DNA of 64,000 nucleotides. It comes from Thermospira aquatica. Lineage in GTDB: Bacteria; Spirochaetota; Brevinematia; Brevinematales; Thermospiraceae. The stretch is from positions 1,302,001 to 1,366,000 of the forward strand of contig NZ_CP073355.1 of NCBI RefSeq assembly GCF_023525255.1. Direction: 5' to 3'. The notes beneath the pieces were generated by a model. That model was given only the letters and a program-made list of their open reading frames with translations. It was not told where the DNA came from and did not search any database. Positions 35,701-43,184 of the stretch are shown here, in pieces; within the stretch, counting starts at the first letter, position 1; every line of letters starts with the position of its first letter. The position numbers and the translations under genes were made by a program.

Positions 35701-37602
35701 TTATGCTCCCATTCTGAGAATGGTTTCTATCATTCTGTCCACCGTGGTTACCATACGGGCAGAGGCATTGTAGCCATGTTGGAACATGAGAAGCTTGGAA
35801 AGCTCTTCGTCGACATTGACACCACTGATCTGTTCCCTGAGATTGGTTAAACTGGTTACCACTGCTTCGTTTTTCTCCTTGCTGATGCGGGCGGATTCTG
35901 ATCTTGTACCAAAATCTCCAATAATAGACTTGACATAGTCGTTGAAAGTGGATTGGCGTTCAATCATCACGGGTTTATGGCGGAGTTCAGCAATGGCTAA
36001 TGCGATACGGTTATCACCAAGACCAGTAACTCTGTCCGGGCTGCCATCGCCATCCATGTCGATACCACCGGCGGCAGCGATGTTGTCAGGATTGTAGACA
36101 AGTTGTTCGTTAATAGCCATCCAGAAGGCAGGGTTTTCCTTGGGGGTAAAACCTATCTGTTCTCGTGGGACGTTGAGAGCAACAATGCCACCGGGATTCT
36201 GATAGTCAAAGGCTCCTTCGGGTCCGCTCTGGACGAGAAGTCCCGCTATGCCGATGAGGAGATTTCCAGAGTCTTCGAGATGGCGGATAACAAACTCGGG
36301 ATGTTCATTTGAAAGTGGAAAGCGTGCACGGAAACCAAGCTGTCCCTTGTGATTGAGGTAGGCGACCACCCCGGCATCGGATTTGTTGATGCGGTCAATC
36401 ACATCTTTGATGGTGTCGTTGGGATTGTAGGTGACGAGAATGTCCGGACCATTGGGATAGTTGGGACCAAAGTTTAAGATTCCCGCACTTCCTATGGTTG
36501 TTTCGGGGGTGAGTTTTTCTCGTCCTGTGACGCGAAAGATAGCCACACCGTCTATATTCCCATCTTTGTTAAAGTCGTAGTCGCCATTGGCATAGGGAGA
36601 GAGGGGAAGCTCTTTGAAAAAGGGAAGGTTTGTAGTAAGATTCAGTCCAAAACCATCTCTATGGACTTCGTTTACGCTATCCATGAGGTTAATGGCAAGG
36701 GTGTTGATGTTTTCCATGGCATTTTTGATATCGATGTCACGGGCGATTAAAAGGCCACTTAATTCACCATTTCCAAGGTTAACGAGTCTTCCGTCGGCCC
36801 AACGAACATCAACGAAACCCTCATTTTCCGTGTTTCCTACACCACTGATGGGGTTGACCAGACCTCCCTGGACAAAGTTTTCAGCTCCTATGTAGACAAG
36901 GTATTCATGCTTGTTGTTTCGTTCAACCTTGATGGTCATGATTTTTGAGAGTTTTTCGATGAGCAGGTCGCGGCGATCGTAAAGATCATTGGGGTTATCT
37001 CCCATAGCCTCAGACTTCACAATCTGGACGTTGAGGGAGGCAATCTCGGCTCCAATCTGGTTCACCTCATTGATGCGTTGTTCGATAAGAGCATTGGCAC
37101 GAACACGGAGATCGTGAAGAGAGGTGTGTGTATGCCGGAAGGTATCTGTCAGAGTATTGGTACGCTGAATCAGTTCTTCTCGTGCGGCACGTTCTGTGGG
37201 GTTGGCGGCAAGCTTTTGTACACTTTCCCAGAAGTCATCCATCACTGTTCGGATATTTGGTCTATCGGGTTCGTTGAGAATCATCTCGATCTGGTGGAGG
37301 AATTGCTCTCGCATTTCAGCATTTCCCATCCCTGCTTTTTCAAAGTAGATACGATCGTCGATCATCTGGTCACGAATGCGCTGGATGTCTTCCACAACGA
37401 CACCTGTACCGATCTGGCCAGGGGTTTCAACGCGGTTGGCACTTGGTTCATAGATGGGGATAAAGGTCTTGAGATGAACACGCTGGCGGCTGTAACCTTC
37501 TGTCTCTATATTTGCGAGGTTGTGACCAATAGTCTGGATGGCTGCGTTGTTGGCCATGAGGCCTTTTTTCCCGACCTCGATACCGTGAAATGTGGAAAAC
37601 AT
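35701..37602 (-). CDS. flgK: Flagellar hook-associated protein FlgK (HAP1)
   Basis: FlgK is the first hook-filament junction protein. The N-terminus (GIEVGKKGLMANNAAIQTIGHNLANIETEGYSRQRV) carries the rod/hook signature, and the C-terminus (ISGVNVDEELSKLLMFQHGYNASARMVTTVDRMIETIL) the matching D0 helix. Length 633 residues. A central segment has DFNKDGNIDGVAIF and GGIDMDGDGSPDRVTG, acidic loops that look like EF-hand or dockerin-type calcium sites. This is uncommon for FlgK elsewhere. It lies 9 bp after flgN and 16 bp before flgL. Confidence 0.95.
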   Translation of the reverse strand: MFSTFHGIEVGKKGLMANNAAIQTIGHNLANIETEGYSRQRVHLKTFIPIYEPSANRVETPGQIGTGVVVEDIQRIRDQMIDDRIYFEKAGMGNAEMREQFLHQIEMILNEPDRPNIRTVMDDFWESVQKLAANPTERAAREELIQRTNTLTDTFRHTHTSLHDLRVRANALIEQRINEVNQIGAEIASLNVQIVKSEAMGDNPNDLYDRRDLLIEKLSKIMTIKVERNNKHEYLVYIGAENFVQGGLVNPISGVGNTENEGFVDVRWADGRLVNLGNGELSGLLIARDIDIKNAMENINTLAINLMDSVNEVHRDGFGLNLTTNLPFFKELPLSPYANGDYDFNKDGNIDGVAIFRVTGREKLTPETTIGSAGILNFGPNYPNGPDILVTYNPNDTIKDVIDRINKSDAGVVAYLNHKGQLGFRARFPLSNEHPEFVIRHLEDSGNLLIGIAGLLVQSGPEGAFDYQNPGGIVALNVPREQIGFTPKENPAFWMAINEQLVYNPDNIAAAGGIDMDGDGSPDRVTGLGDNRIALAIAELRHKPVMIERQSTFNDYVKSIIGDFGTRSESARISKEKNEAVVTSLTNLREQISGVNVDEELSKLLMFQHGYNASARMVTTVDRMIETILRMGA

Positions 37603-37611
37603 GTATTCCTC

Positions 37612-38112
37612 CTATACCACGTGGTTTATAAGAAAACTCCCTGACGTGGGAGGTTTTGTTGATGTCTGGGGAGCGTGATACGTCTCACCATGGGTCTTTT
37701 GAAAGAGTCCCAGGGTCATAGCGATAATCTCGCTATTGAGTTGAATAAGATGTTTGTTTTCTTCGCTTTGCATTTTAATCCTGTCACGCAGGGTTGCAAG
37801 TTGAATGTATATATTGGAAAGTTCATTTCTGATGGTGTCATCTTCTATCTGGTTGAGAAGATCAGAGAAATCCCGAAAAGAATTTTTCTTTTGCAGTTCA
37901 CTAAAGAGGTTTTCTCGTTTTTGTTCCTCTTGATGGATATGCTGGAGGAGAAGCTCTTCCTGGTCATTTATACTCATCAATTGTTCGAGGTTCACGTCTT
38001 TGAGTGCCTGGTACTTTTTTTCTTCCAGGAGAAGTATTTTCTGAAGAAGCTTTGCTTCTTCAGACAAAACCTTCATGATATCCTCTACGAGTTTTGCCAT
38101 GACCGTATCCAT
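37612..38112 (-). CDS. flgN: Flagellar chaperone FlgN-like protein
   Basis: A 166-residue, mostly helical protein with heptad-like patterns (LLQKILLLEEKKYQALKDVNLEQLMSI, LLLQHIHQEEQKRENLF, IQLATLRDRIKMQSEENKHLIQLNSEIIAMTLGLFQ). It matches FlgN, the export chaperone of FlgK and FlgL, in length, composition and position directly upstream of flgK. FlgN sequences diverge strongly, so the call depends as much on context as on sequence. AAGGAGG lies just upstream of ATG 38112. First gene of the minus-strand flagellar operon. Confidence 0.8.
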   Translation of the reverse strand: MDTVMAKLVEDIMKVLSEEAKLLQKILLLEEKKYQALKDVNLEQLMSINDQEELLLQHIHQEEQKRENLFSELQKKNSFRDFSDLLNQIEDDTIRNELSNIYIQLATLRDRIKMQSEENKHLIQLNSEIIAMTLGLFQKTHGETYHAPQTSTKPPTSGSFLINHVV

Positions 38113-38240
38113 ATAACCCTCCTTGGTTCTTTTGACATCCCTGTCTTACTTTGTATATCGGCACTCCTCAAAAAACCTAAAGAAACAGCGATTTTTCTCT
38201 GAGGATTTAAAAACCTGAAAAAAATATTTTTTATAATAGA

Positions 38241-38269
38241 TTGACATAAAGAAAAAATCTCTTTACAAT
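38241..38269 (+). promoter_or_regulatory. Promoter of the STAS gene pair
   Basis: TTGACA (38241-38246), 17 bp, TACAAT (38264-38269), 26 bp before the first STAS gene. Confidence 0.75.
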
Positions 38270-38295
38270 AAAAGAGCCTAAAAGGAGGTCCTTCT

Positions 38296-38631
38296 ATGGT
38301 TGATGTAGAAAAAAAAGATAACATTACGATTATTCGTGTTTCGGGACGGTTAGAGATAAACCAGGCTCTAGAGCTTGAGGAGACCATTAATAGTCGTATC
38401 AATCAGGGAGAGAAATTTTTTATTTTTGATCTGGGGGATGTGCATTATCTCAGTTCCAGTGGTATTCGTGTTTTTATTGCCACGATGCGTCAGCTCAAGG
38501 AGAATAATGGGCGCATGATTCTTGCTAATCTTACTCCTAATGTTCATAAAACACTGAAGATTGTTGAACTGGATGGGTTGTTTGAGATCATGGGCAACGT
38601 CGAAGATGCTGTCAAGGTTTTGAAATCGTAG
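38296..38631 (+). CDS. STAS-domain anti-anti-sigma-factor-type regulator
   Basis: A single STAS domain of 111 residues (SpoIIAA/RsbV family): ITIIRVSGRLEINQALELEETI, FFIFDLGDVHYLSSSGIRVFIATMRQL, MILANLTPNVHKTLKIVELDGLF. The conserved serine in YLSSSGIRV is the usual phosphorylation site. Such proteins bind anti-sigma kinases when dephosphorylated. No kinase or sigma factor gene is adjacent. Strong promoter and AAGGAGG upstream. It is followed by a second STAS gene. Confidence 0.9.
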   Translation: MVDVEKKDNITIIRVSGRLEINQALELEETINSRINQGEKFFIFDLGDVHYLSSSGIRVFIATMRQLKENNGRMILANLTPNVHKTLKIVELDGLFEIMGNVEDAVKVLKS

Positions 38632-38636
38632 GGGAC

Positions 38637-38657
38637 AGCCTCAAAAGTTGGGAGGCT
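38637..38657 (+). promoter_or_regulatory. Hairpin covering the ribosome site of the second STAS gene
   Basis: AGCCTC (38637-38642) can pair with GAGGCT (38652-38657) and so hide the GGAGG ribosome-binding sequence of the next gene. It suggests translation-dependent control between the two STAS genes. Confidence 0.45.
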
Positions 38658-38661
38658 TAAT

Positions 38662-38994
38662 GTGGTTTCTGCAGAACCTGCAGGAAAGGGGATGGTTTTT
38701 TCTATCGTGGGGAATCTGGATGTTTTGGATTCCCAGTCTCTGGAGGAGATGGCGTCTTCTGCTTTTCAGGCAGGATGTTCTTTTTTTGTATTTGATTTAA
38801 GTCAGGTGACGTATATGCATTCGAGCGGAGCGAGTTCGCTTTTGGCTATTCAAAAGTTAGCTCAACCGAAGGGTGTACGTATGGTTTTGGTTTCTTGTCA
38901 TCCCAATGTTAAGAGAACTCTTCAGATTATTGGACTGGATGGTTTGTTTGAAATGAGGGACAGCCTTGATGAGGCACTCGCCTCTCTTTCGTAA
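38662..38994 (+). CDS. Second STAS-domain regulator
   Basis: A 110-residue STAS protein, diverged paralogue of its upstream neighbour: MVFSIVGNLDVLDSQSLEEMA, FFVFDLSQVTYMHSSGASSLLAIQKLA, VSCHPNVKRTLQIIGLDGLFEM. The serine pair in YMHSSGASS keeps the likely phospho-site. The start is GTG 38662; the ATG two bases earlier is in another frame. GGGAGG precedes it, but within a possible hairpin. The 3' end runs close to the next, membrane-protein gene. The pair may respond to the same kinase with different outputs (inference). Confidence 0.88.
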   Translation: MVSAEPAGKGMVFSIVGNLDVLDSQSLEEMASSAFQAGCSFFVFDLSQVTYMHSSGASSLLAIQKLAQPKGVRMVLVSCHPNVKRTLQIIGLDGLFEMRDSLDEALASLS

Positions 38995-38998
38995 GGTT

Positions 38999-39427
38999 AT
39001 GGATAAGCGATTCTGGATGGCGTTTGTTGGTTTTGTTGTATTTGTTGGCGGCGGTGGAGGGTATTTTTTTTCTCAGTGGCTGAAGAGAAAAAGAATGCTG
39101 CGTCAGGTGATGTCTCTTCCAAAAAGGGAACGAAAGCTCTGGTATAGACTCCGTATGCGGCGGTACGAAATTGTGGCGTATCAACCCGTTGAAGAGATGA
39201 GTATTCTTACTCCCGGGGAAACTCTCGATGTGAAGCTGCGAGTAGAATGGTTGGTTCGATGGCAGGGAGAAACGTGGGCGGTTATACGGAAGCCTCTTTC
39301 GTGGGGAACGCGAGAGTGTTTGCAATCTTTTTTTCCAGCAGTTATGCTTTATGATGTGGCGGGAGTCCTGTGGTACGAAGAGGAGAGTGGCATGATACTT
39401 CCCTGGCAAATAAAAAGTTCCCGTTAG
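38999..39427 (+). CDS. Single-pass membrane protein of unknown function
   Basis: I do not recognise a family. From ATG 38999 the protein has 142 residues: a short N-terminus (MDKRF), a membrane helix (WMAFVGFVVFVGGGGGYFF) and a basic patch (WLKRKRMLRQVMSLPKRERKLWYRLRMRRY), then a soluble domain with no obvious motif. By the positive-inside rule the soluble part should be cytoplasmic. A TTG start at 38966 with GAGGGA upstream would add 11 residues and overlap the STAS gene; I cannot decide between them. Confidence 0.55.
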   Translation: MDKRFWMAFVGFVVFVGGGGGYFFSQWLKRKRMLRQVMSLPKRERKLWYRLRMRRYEIVAYQPVEEMSILTPGETLDVKLRVEWLVRWQGETWAVIRKPLSWGTRECLQSFFPAVMLYDVAGVLWYEEESGMILPWQIKSSR

Positions 39428-39435
39428 TTTGAAAG

Positions 39436-39464
39436 TTGATATTCTGGCAAAATGGGTGTATAAT
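39436..39464 (+). promoter_or_regulatory. Promoter upstream of 39492
   Basis: TTGATA (39436-39441), 17 bp, TATAAT (39459-39464). Confidence 0.7.
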
Positions 39465-39491
39465 AACGTATAAAAAGACGAGGAGGGGAAT

Positions 39492-40133
39492 ATGCGTAAA
39501 TACGGGCTTTTTTTGTTCGTATTTGTTTCGATTGGTTTTGGTGTGGACAAGGCATTTGTGGTGAAGTTTCATAAAAATCTTGTTGAAGCGCTTCCTCCAG
39601 CGTTCGAGGCAGAACTCCAGGGGGGACCGATTGAGAAGAAACTGGGTACTATACCCAAAGATATGGTAAAACCAGGAGAGAAGACACGTGTTATTATTCG
39701 TTATCAAAGGGGAAAGGGGATGCAGCTTGAGGTGCGAGGACTTACAGAGGATGGCACAGAGTTGTATGGGGATATTTTCCAGCCCTATGTGCGTGTCTTT
39801 ACTCTTGGGCCGCTTCTTTTGAGTGTGCCGAGTGAAAAGGCATGGGAGAATTATACGCTTACCACTCTGGCCGAGGATGAAAAAAGTGTTATACTTTCTC
39901 TCTCTCCGAAAAACACGGCCAACGAGTATATTCTTTTTATTGACAAAACGACGATGAGGCTGCAAAGGCTTGATTTTAAAGGGAGTGGTTTTTTGACATC
40001 AACGATTATCAAGTTTACACAAAAAGGCGAGTACTGGTTTCCCGAGGTATTCCTTAACAAGACGATCATGGAGGATGGAACTGAGACGCTTCCCGACAGG
40101 TACAAGCTCGTGAATGTGCGGGTTTTGAAGTAA
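39492..40133 (+). CDS. Exported LolA-like (outer-membrane lipoprotein sorting-like) protein
   Basis: A 213-residue protein with a short signal peptide (MRKYGLFLFVFVSIGFG). The body resembles the LolA/LolB beta-sheet fold: VIIRYQRGKGMQLEVRG, TLTTLAEDEKSVILSLSPKNTANEYILFIDKTTMRLQRLDF, STIIKFTQKGEYWFPEVFLNKTI. LolA-type proteins carry lipoproteins or other lipids across the periplasm. The match is by overall pattern, not by a diagnostic motif. It has its own promoter and no operon partners; about 500 bp without genes follow. Confidence 0.55.
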   Translation: MRKYGLFLFVFVSIGFGVDKAFVVKFHKNLVEALPPAFEAELQGGPIEKKLGTIPKDMVKPGEKTRVIIRYQRGKGMQLEVRGLTEDGTELYGDIFQPYVRVFTLGPLLLSVPSEKAWENYTLTTLAEDEKSVILSLSPKNTANEYILFIDKTTMRLQRLDFKGSGFLTSTIIKFTQKGEYWFPEVFLNKTIMEDGTETLPDRYKLVNVRVLK

Positions 40134-40637
40134 AGTTTTGAGAAAATTCACGTCTCTCGTGTTTGATAGACTAAACCTACGGAGATCAAGGATGGAAAAA
40201 GGTAAAAAAAGAAAGTGCCGATGAGTTTAGGTTTGTATACTACCAAAGTTTGTTTTTACATTGATCTTGAAAGGGATGAAAAAGAAACAACAAAAAGAAT
40301 AAAGAATCTTCGTCTTCAAAAAGAAAATGAAGAATACTCATGGAATTATGGAAAGATTTCTATGGTTTTAGTTCTATAAAGTATTTTTTAGTTTTTACCA
40401 TAAATGGCTATAAAGGCACAAAGTACAACGACCCTTCTGTATATGTGAGATCGGATTTTTGTCGGGGGAAGAGAAAAAGGGTCTGTAGGGGCCTGAAGGC
40501 TTTTTCTTTTTGCTTTTAAAGGGGAATTTTTTGAAGGGGAATTTTTGGTTTGAGCTTTTGTGGGTGGAGAGAAGAATCTCCCACTCCATACTCTTTTCGC
40601 TTTGTGAGTGACTTGTATATCGTGCGCGGAGAGTGGG
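40134..40637. other. Non-coding stretch
   Basis: No gene is recognisable. An ATG at 40221 opens a frame of about 36 codons, but with no ribosome site or similarity I can see. A/T-rich runs (TTTTTC, AAATTCCCC) are present. The repeat cluster C begins at its end. Confidence 0.5.
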
Positions 40638-40876
40638 AGCTATTTCCTTTTTGCAGTTTCCGGCCAGCTTTTTCACTATAACAAGGGAAGAGCTAAAAAA
40701 ACAGTTTTTAGCTGTAAGAAGGTAAGATCAAATGTCTTTTCACTCAAGAGTGTGGAAGAGAAACTCAAGTTAAACGTTTAACGCGAGATTTGCCAAAATT
40801 GCTCTTACCTTATCGCAGGAAAGCCGTCACCATACTATGGGGTATAAGGTGCTAAAAACTGCAACAAGGTAATAGC
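40638..40876. repeat. Repeat cluster C of the 20-bp motif, with palindrome copy 3
   Basis: Reverse copies at 40638-40657 and 40801-40818. Forward copies at 40675-40694, 40711-40729 (degenerate) and 40858-40876. The palindrome GTTAAACGTTTAAC lies inside, at 40769-40782. The cluster ends about 180 bp before the stop codon of the IS1595-like gene. Confidence 0.8.
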
Positions 40877-41054
40877 ATATGTTTTTTCATCTTTTACCTC
40901 ACGAAAAAAACGTTTTCACCATGAATTTTCGAGTTTTTCCTGTCCTTTTCTTTCAAAAGGATGAAAAAAATTCAAAAAAACAAAATGAAACAAAAACTTT
41001 TAGTTTTCTATTTGACAGACGCAGGAAATGTGTTGAGAAAGAAAAAACGAAAAC

Positions 41055-41855
41055 CTACGCCCAGATGGGAAGAATAAGCCCTTCAGCAACAAGCTTTTTC
41101 CACGGGAGAAGCTGGCGACGTTTGCCAAGCCTTCTTAAAAGCTCTTCAAGCCTGGAAGAAACCCCCTCGATGTTAAACCGAAAACAGAATTCATCAAGAT
41201 AGCGCTGCATGTGCTTTCGACAACCATAGTGATAGACGTCTTCAAGAAGGTTTTTCAACCCATCGTTAAGGTGGGAAAGCCACGGCGTTCTTTTTTCTAC
41301 GGGCGTGTGGCGGAAAAGCTTGCCAAAAAAGTCTGAAAGCCAATCGCTACTCACATCATCCACAAGATGAATGTGAAGTTTAGAAGGGGTATCATCCGCA
41401 TCAATTTCGACAACCTGCATGGGAGAAAAGTTTTTTCTTTGGCGGCGTTTGATGCCGGAGAGAAAGAAAAAGGTTTTGACAAGCTTTCGGAGGGATTTCG
41501 TGTGATGGCGAGTGGTAAGCCGCATAAGGCTTCGTAGCTTCTGAAGAAGAAGCCAGCTTGCCTTGTAGCTAATATGAAGAAGTTTCGAGAGTTTGACGGC
41601 GTTTATGCCACCATCCTGGCAGACAAGAAACATGGCAGAAAGCCAGATTTTTGGCGAGAGGTGACTTTTTCGCATGATGGACTGGCTTTTTAAGGAAAAT
41701 TGTCTGCCACACTTGGGACACTGATACACGAGCCGGCACGAGAGAAGGTGAGCCTTTGCCTTACACCGTGGGCAAATAGGTCCCTCTGGCCAGAGGGCTT
41801 TTTCGAGGATCTGGTAGGCCCCGTTTTCTGAGAGTGTGAAAAAATCCTTTTCCAT
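41055..41855 (-). CDS. Truncated IS1595/ISXO2-like transposase-derived protein
   Basis: A 266-residue intact ORF. The N-terminus is an IS1595-type zinc ribbon (CPRCKAKAHLLSC, then YQCPKCGRQFSL). The helix-turn-helix segment follows (DGGINAVKLSKLLHISYKASWLLLQKLRSLM), then the first catalytic motif VVEIDADD. The C-terminus has the family end HMQRYLDEFCFRFN. The central part with the second aspartate (TDG) and the histidine-rich loop is absent, about 70 residues less than normal. No inverted ends are seen. Its upstream region shares a block with comM. It may be a domesticated DNA-binding protein rather than a working transposase. Confidence 0.75.
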   Translation of the reverse strand: MEKDFFTLSENGAYQILEKALWPEGPICPRCKAKAHLLSCRLVYQCPKCGRQFSLKSQSIMRKSHLSPKIWLSAMFLVCQDGGINAVKLSKLLHISYKASWLLLQKLRSLMRLTTRHHTKSLRKLVKTFFFLSGIKRRQRKNFSPMQVVEIDADDTPSKLHIHLVDDVSSDWLSDFFGKLFRHTPVEKRTPWLSHLNDGLKNLLEDVYHYGCRKHMQRYLDEFCFRFNIEGVSSRLEELLRRLGKRRQLLPWKKLVAEGLILPIWA

Positions 41856-41889
41856 GGTTTTCTCCTTAGAGAAATTTTTTCATACTATA

Positions 41890-41918
41890 TATATCGAAAA
41901 TTTTTTGTTATAGTTGTT
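41890..41918 (-). promoter_or_regulatory. Upstream block shared with comM, copy 1
   Basis: On the plus strand it reads TATATCGAAAA, six bases, GTTATA, one base, TTGTT. The same parts with identical spacing lie upstream of comM at 61768-61796. It begins 35 bp from the start codon of the IS1595-like gene, so it could be a promoter or operator. Confidence 0.6.
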
Positions 41919-41983
41919 AAAAAAGATGTTTTATATATTTTAAAAGTAAGATCGATGGGGAGATTTTGGGGGTTGAGAAAAAT

Positions 41984-42519
41984 GCTCTTACCTTGTTGCA
42001 GTGTGAACGCAGAGTATAAAACTGTGATACGGGAAGAGCTTGTCCCTTGGTTGCCACTGTAACAGGGAAAGAGCTTTTATGTCCCTCGCATTAACTGTAC
42101 TATGGTAAGAGCTAAAATTGTTTTCAGACTGCGAAAAGGTAATAGCTCATGGGCATTTCGTTTCCGCTGGAAAAAGGGAAGAGCTTTTATGTTTTACGCT
42201 TTCACTGCAATATGGGAATAGCTGCCAGGTTTCCAGACTGCAACACGGTAATAGCAAGTGTTCTCACTGCGATAAGGGAATAGCTCATATACCCTCTCCT
42301 TTTCCCTGCAATAAGGGAAGAGCTTTTGTCTCCCGAGTCCATACTGCAATAAGGGAAGAGCAAGTTTTTTTCCTGTGATAAGGAAATAGCTTTTGTATTT
42401 TGATTCTCATTGCAAAAGGTAATAGCTAAAGTTTTCTCCTTAACAAGGAAAAACGAGCGACCCTTACTGTGACATGGTAATAGCCCCTCCGTTTTTTCTC
42501 ACCGCGGAAGGGTAATAGC
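41984..42519. repeat. Repeat cluster D: quasi-regular array of about 15 forward copies of the 20-bp motif
   Basis: One reverse copy (41984-42002) is followed by forward copies starting at 42021, 42056, 42094, 42128, 42166, 42204, 42237, 42266, 42305, 42343, 42372, 42409, about 42437 (degenerate), 42466 and 42501. Start-to-start steps are 28-39 bp, leaving spacers of 9-19 bp that are mostly unique. A few spacers share a TTTTATGT start. The core CTG-N4-A-N-GG-N-AA-N-AGC is almost invariant. No ORF runs through it with coding character. Nothing else is seen in 41919-42602. Confidence 0.88.
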
Positions 42520-42602
42520 AACTGTCTATCTCACACCAGTATTCAACCTTTTTTCACTTATAAGGAAACAACATACTTTCACGTAGATTATTTTTGAGGA
42601 AT

Positions 42603-42882
42603 GTCGCGGCATAGTTTCGATTTTTTAAACCTGTTATCCTCACAAAGTAATCCAGTATCTCCTTTTTCTCCTTTTTGCTGGTTTTTTGATACTCTGCTTC
42701 GACAAGCTCAGCATATCATTTCGCCGTTTCCCTGTAAATAGGTCTCCTTTCAAACATCGCCAACCCAATTCCGGTTGGCGAGCTTGTCGAGCCATGAACT
42801 GGATTATTTTACACAAATTTAAAGTACTTTTTTATTTTGAAGCAACGTTCCTTTTCAGTACAAAAATTTTAAAGCAATTCGG
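42603..42882 (-). mobile_element. IS-B remnant L: left end and start of transposase
   Basis: Minus-strand piece of IS-B. The outer tip GCAATTCG is at 42875-42882 and the two terminal boxes follow. The transposase start region comes next, with one unit of the GGCGAGCTTGTCGAGCC repeat, and then about 60 N-terminal codons, ending at 42603 where homology stops. It shares with remnant R, and not with copy 1, an inserted CTTCGACAAGCTCAG-type sequence near 42710. Confidence 0.8.
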
Positions 42883-42887
42883 CCCAT

Positions 42888-42916
42888 TGACAAAAATTTC
42901 AACTGGTGGTATAATA
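42888..42916 (+). promoter_or_regulatory. Consensus promoter at the left edge of the accessory island
   Basis: TTGACA (42888-42893), 17 bp, TATAAT (42911-42916), perfect in both hexamers. The IS-B tip ends exactly 5 bp upstream. It should drive the gene series from 42972. Confidence 0.85.
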
Positions 42917-42971
42917 CGTTCGAGAAAGTCATAAGACAAAGCTACAATATAAAAAAAACGAGGAGGTCTCT

Positions 42972-43184
42972 ATGAAGTGGAAAGAGTATGAAGAAGCACT
43001 GAAGCGTGGTGTGAGAAAGTTTGCAGTAGCTGGAGGTGTGGTGTATGGGCTTATGGTAAGACCACGAGGGAGTAAAGAGTGGGAAAAGACGCCGTATTTT
43101 AAAGACTTTAGTGGGACATTTCTGGAGGGTGTTATGCATGACGTAGGTTGGATGGGGATGGTTCTGGATAGAAGTAGTCAGTGA
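42972..43184 (+). CDS. Island protein A1: short homologue of the end of the 362-residue island proteins
   Basis: A 70-residue ORF with GAGGAGG before its ATG and a consensus promoter. From residue 25 it matches the C-terminal part of the proteins at 44949 and 47807 (LMV-P-G-K-WEKT--F--FSGTFLEG). It lacks their signal peptide and glycan-binding domain, so it is either a truncated copy or the stand-alone version of that end domain. The stop overlaps the next ORF by 4 bp. No function is known. A frameshift joining it to the next ORF in an ancestor is possible. Confidence 0.6.
   Translation: MKWKEYEEALKRGVRKFAVAGGVVYGLMVRPRGSKEWEKTPYFKDFSGTFLEGVMHDVGWMGMVLDRSSQ

Noticed and set aside
40221-40331. 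Short ORF of 36 codons
   Set aside because: No ribosome site, no similarity, and a chance length in AT-rich DNA.
41984-42519. CRISPR array
   Set aside because: Repeats are degenerate, spacers are 9-19 bp and uneven, some clusters mix orientations and there are no cas genes in the window.
41984-42519. Integron attC array
   Set aside because: No gene cassettes between the repeats and no integrase gene; the motif lacks attC core sites.
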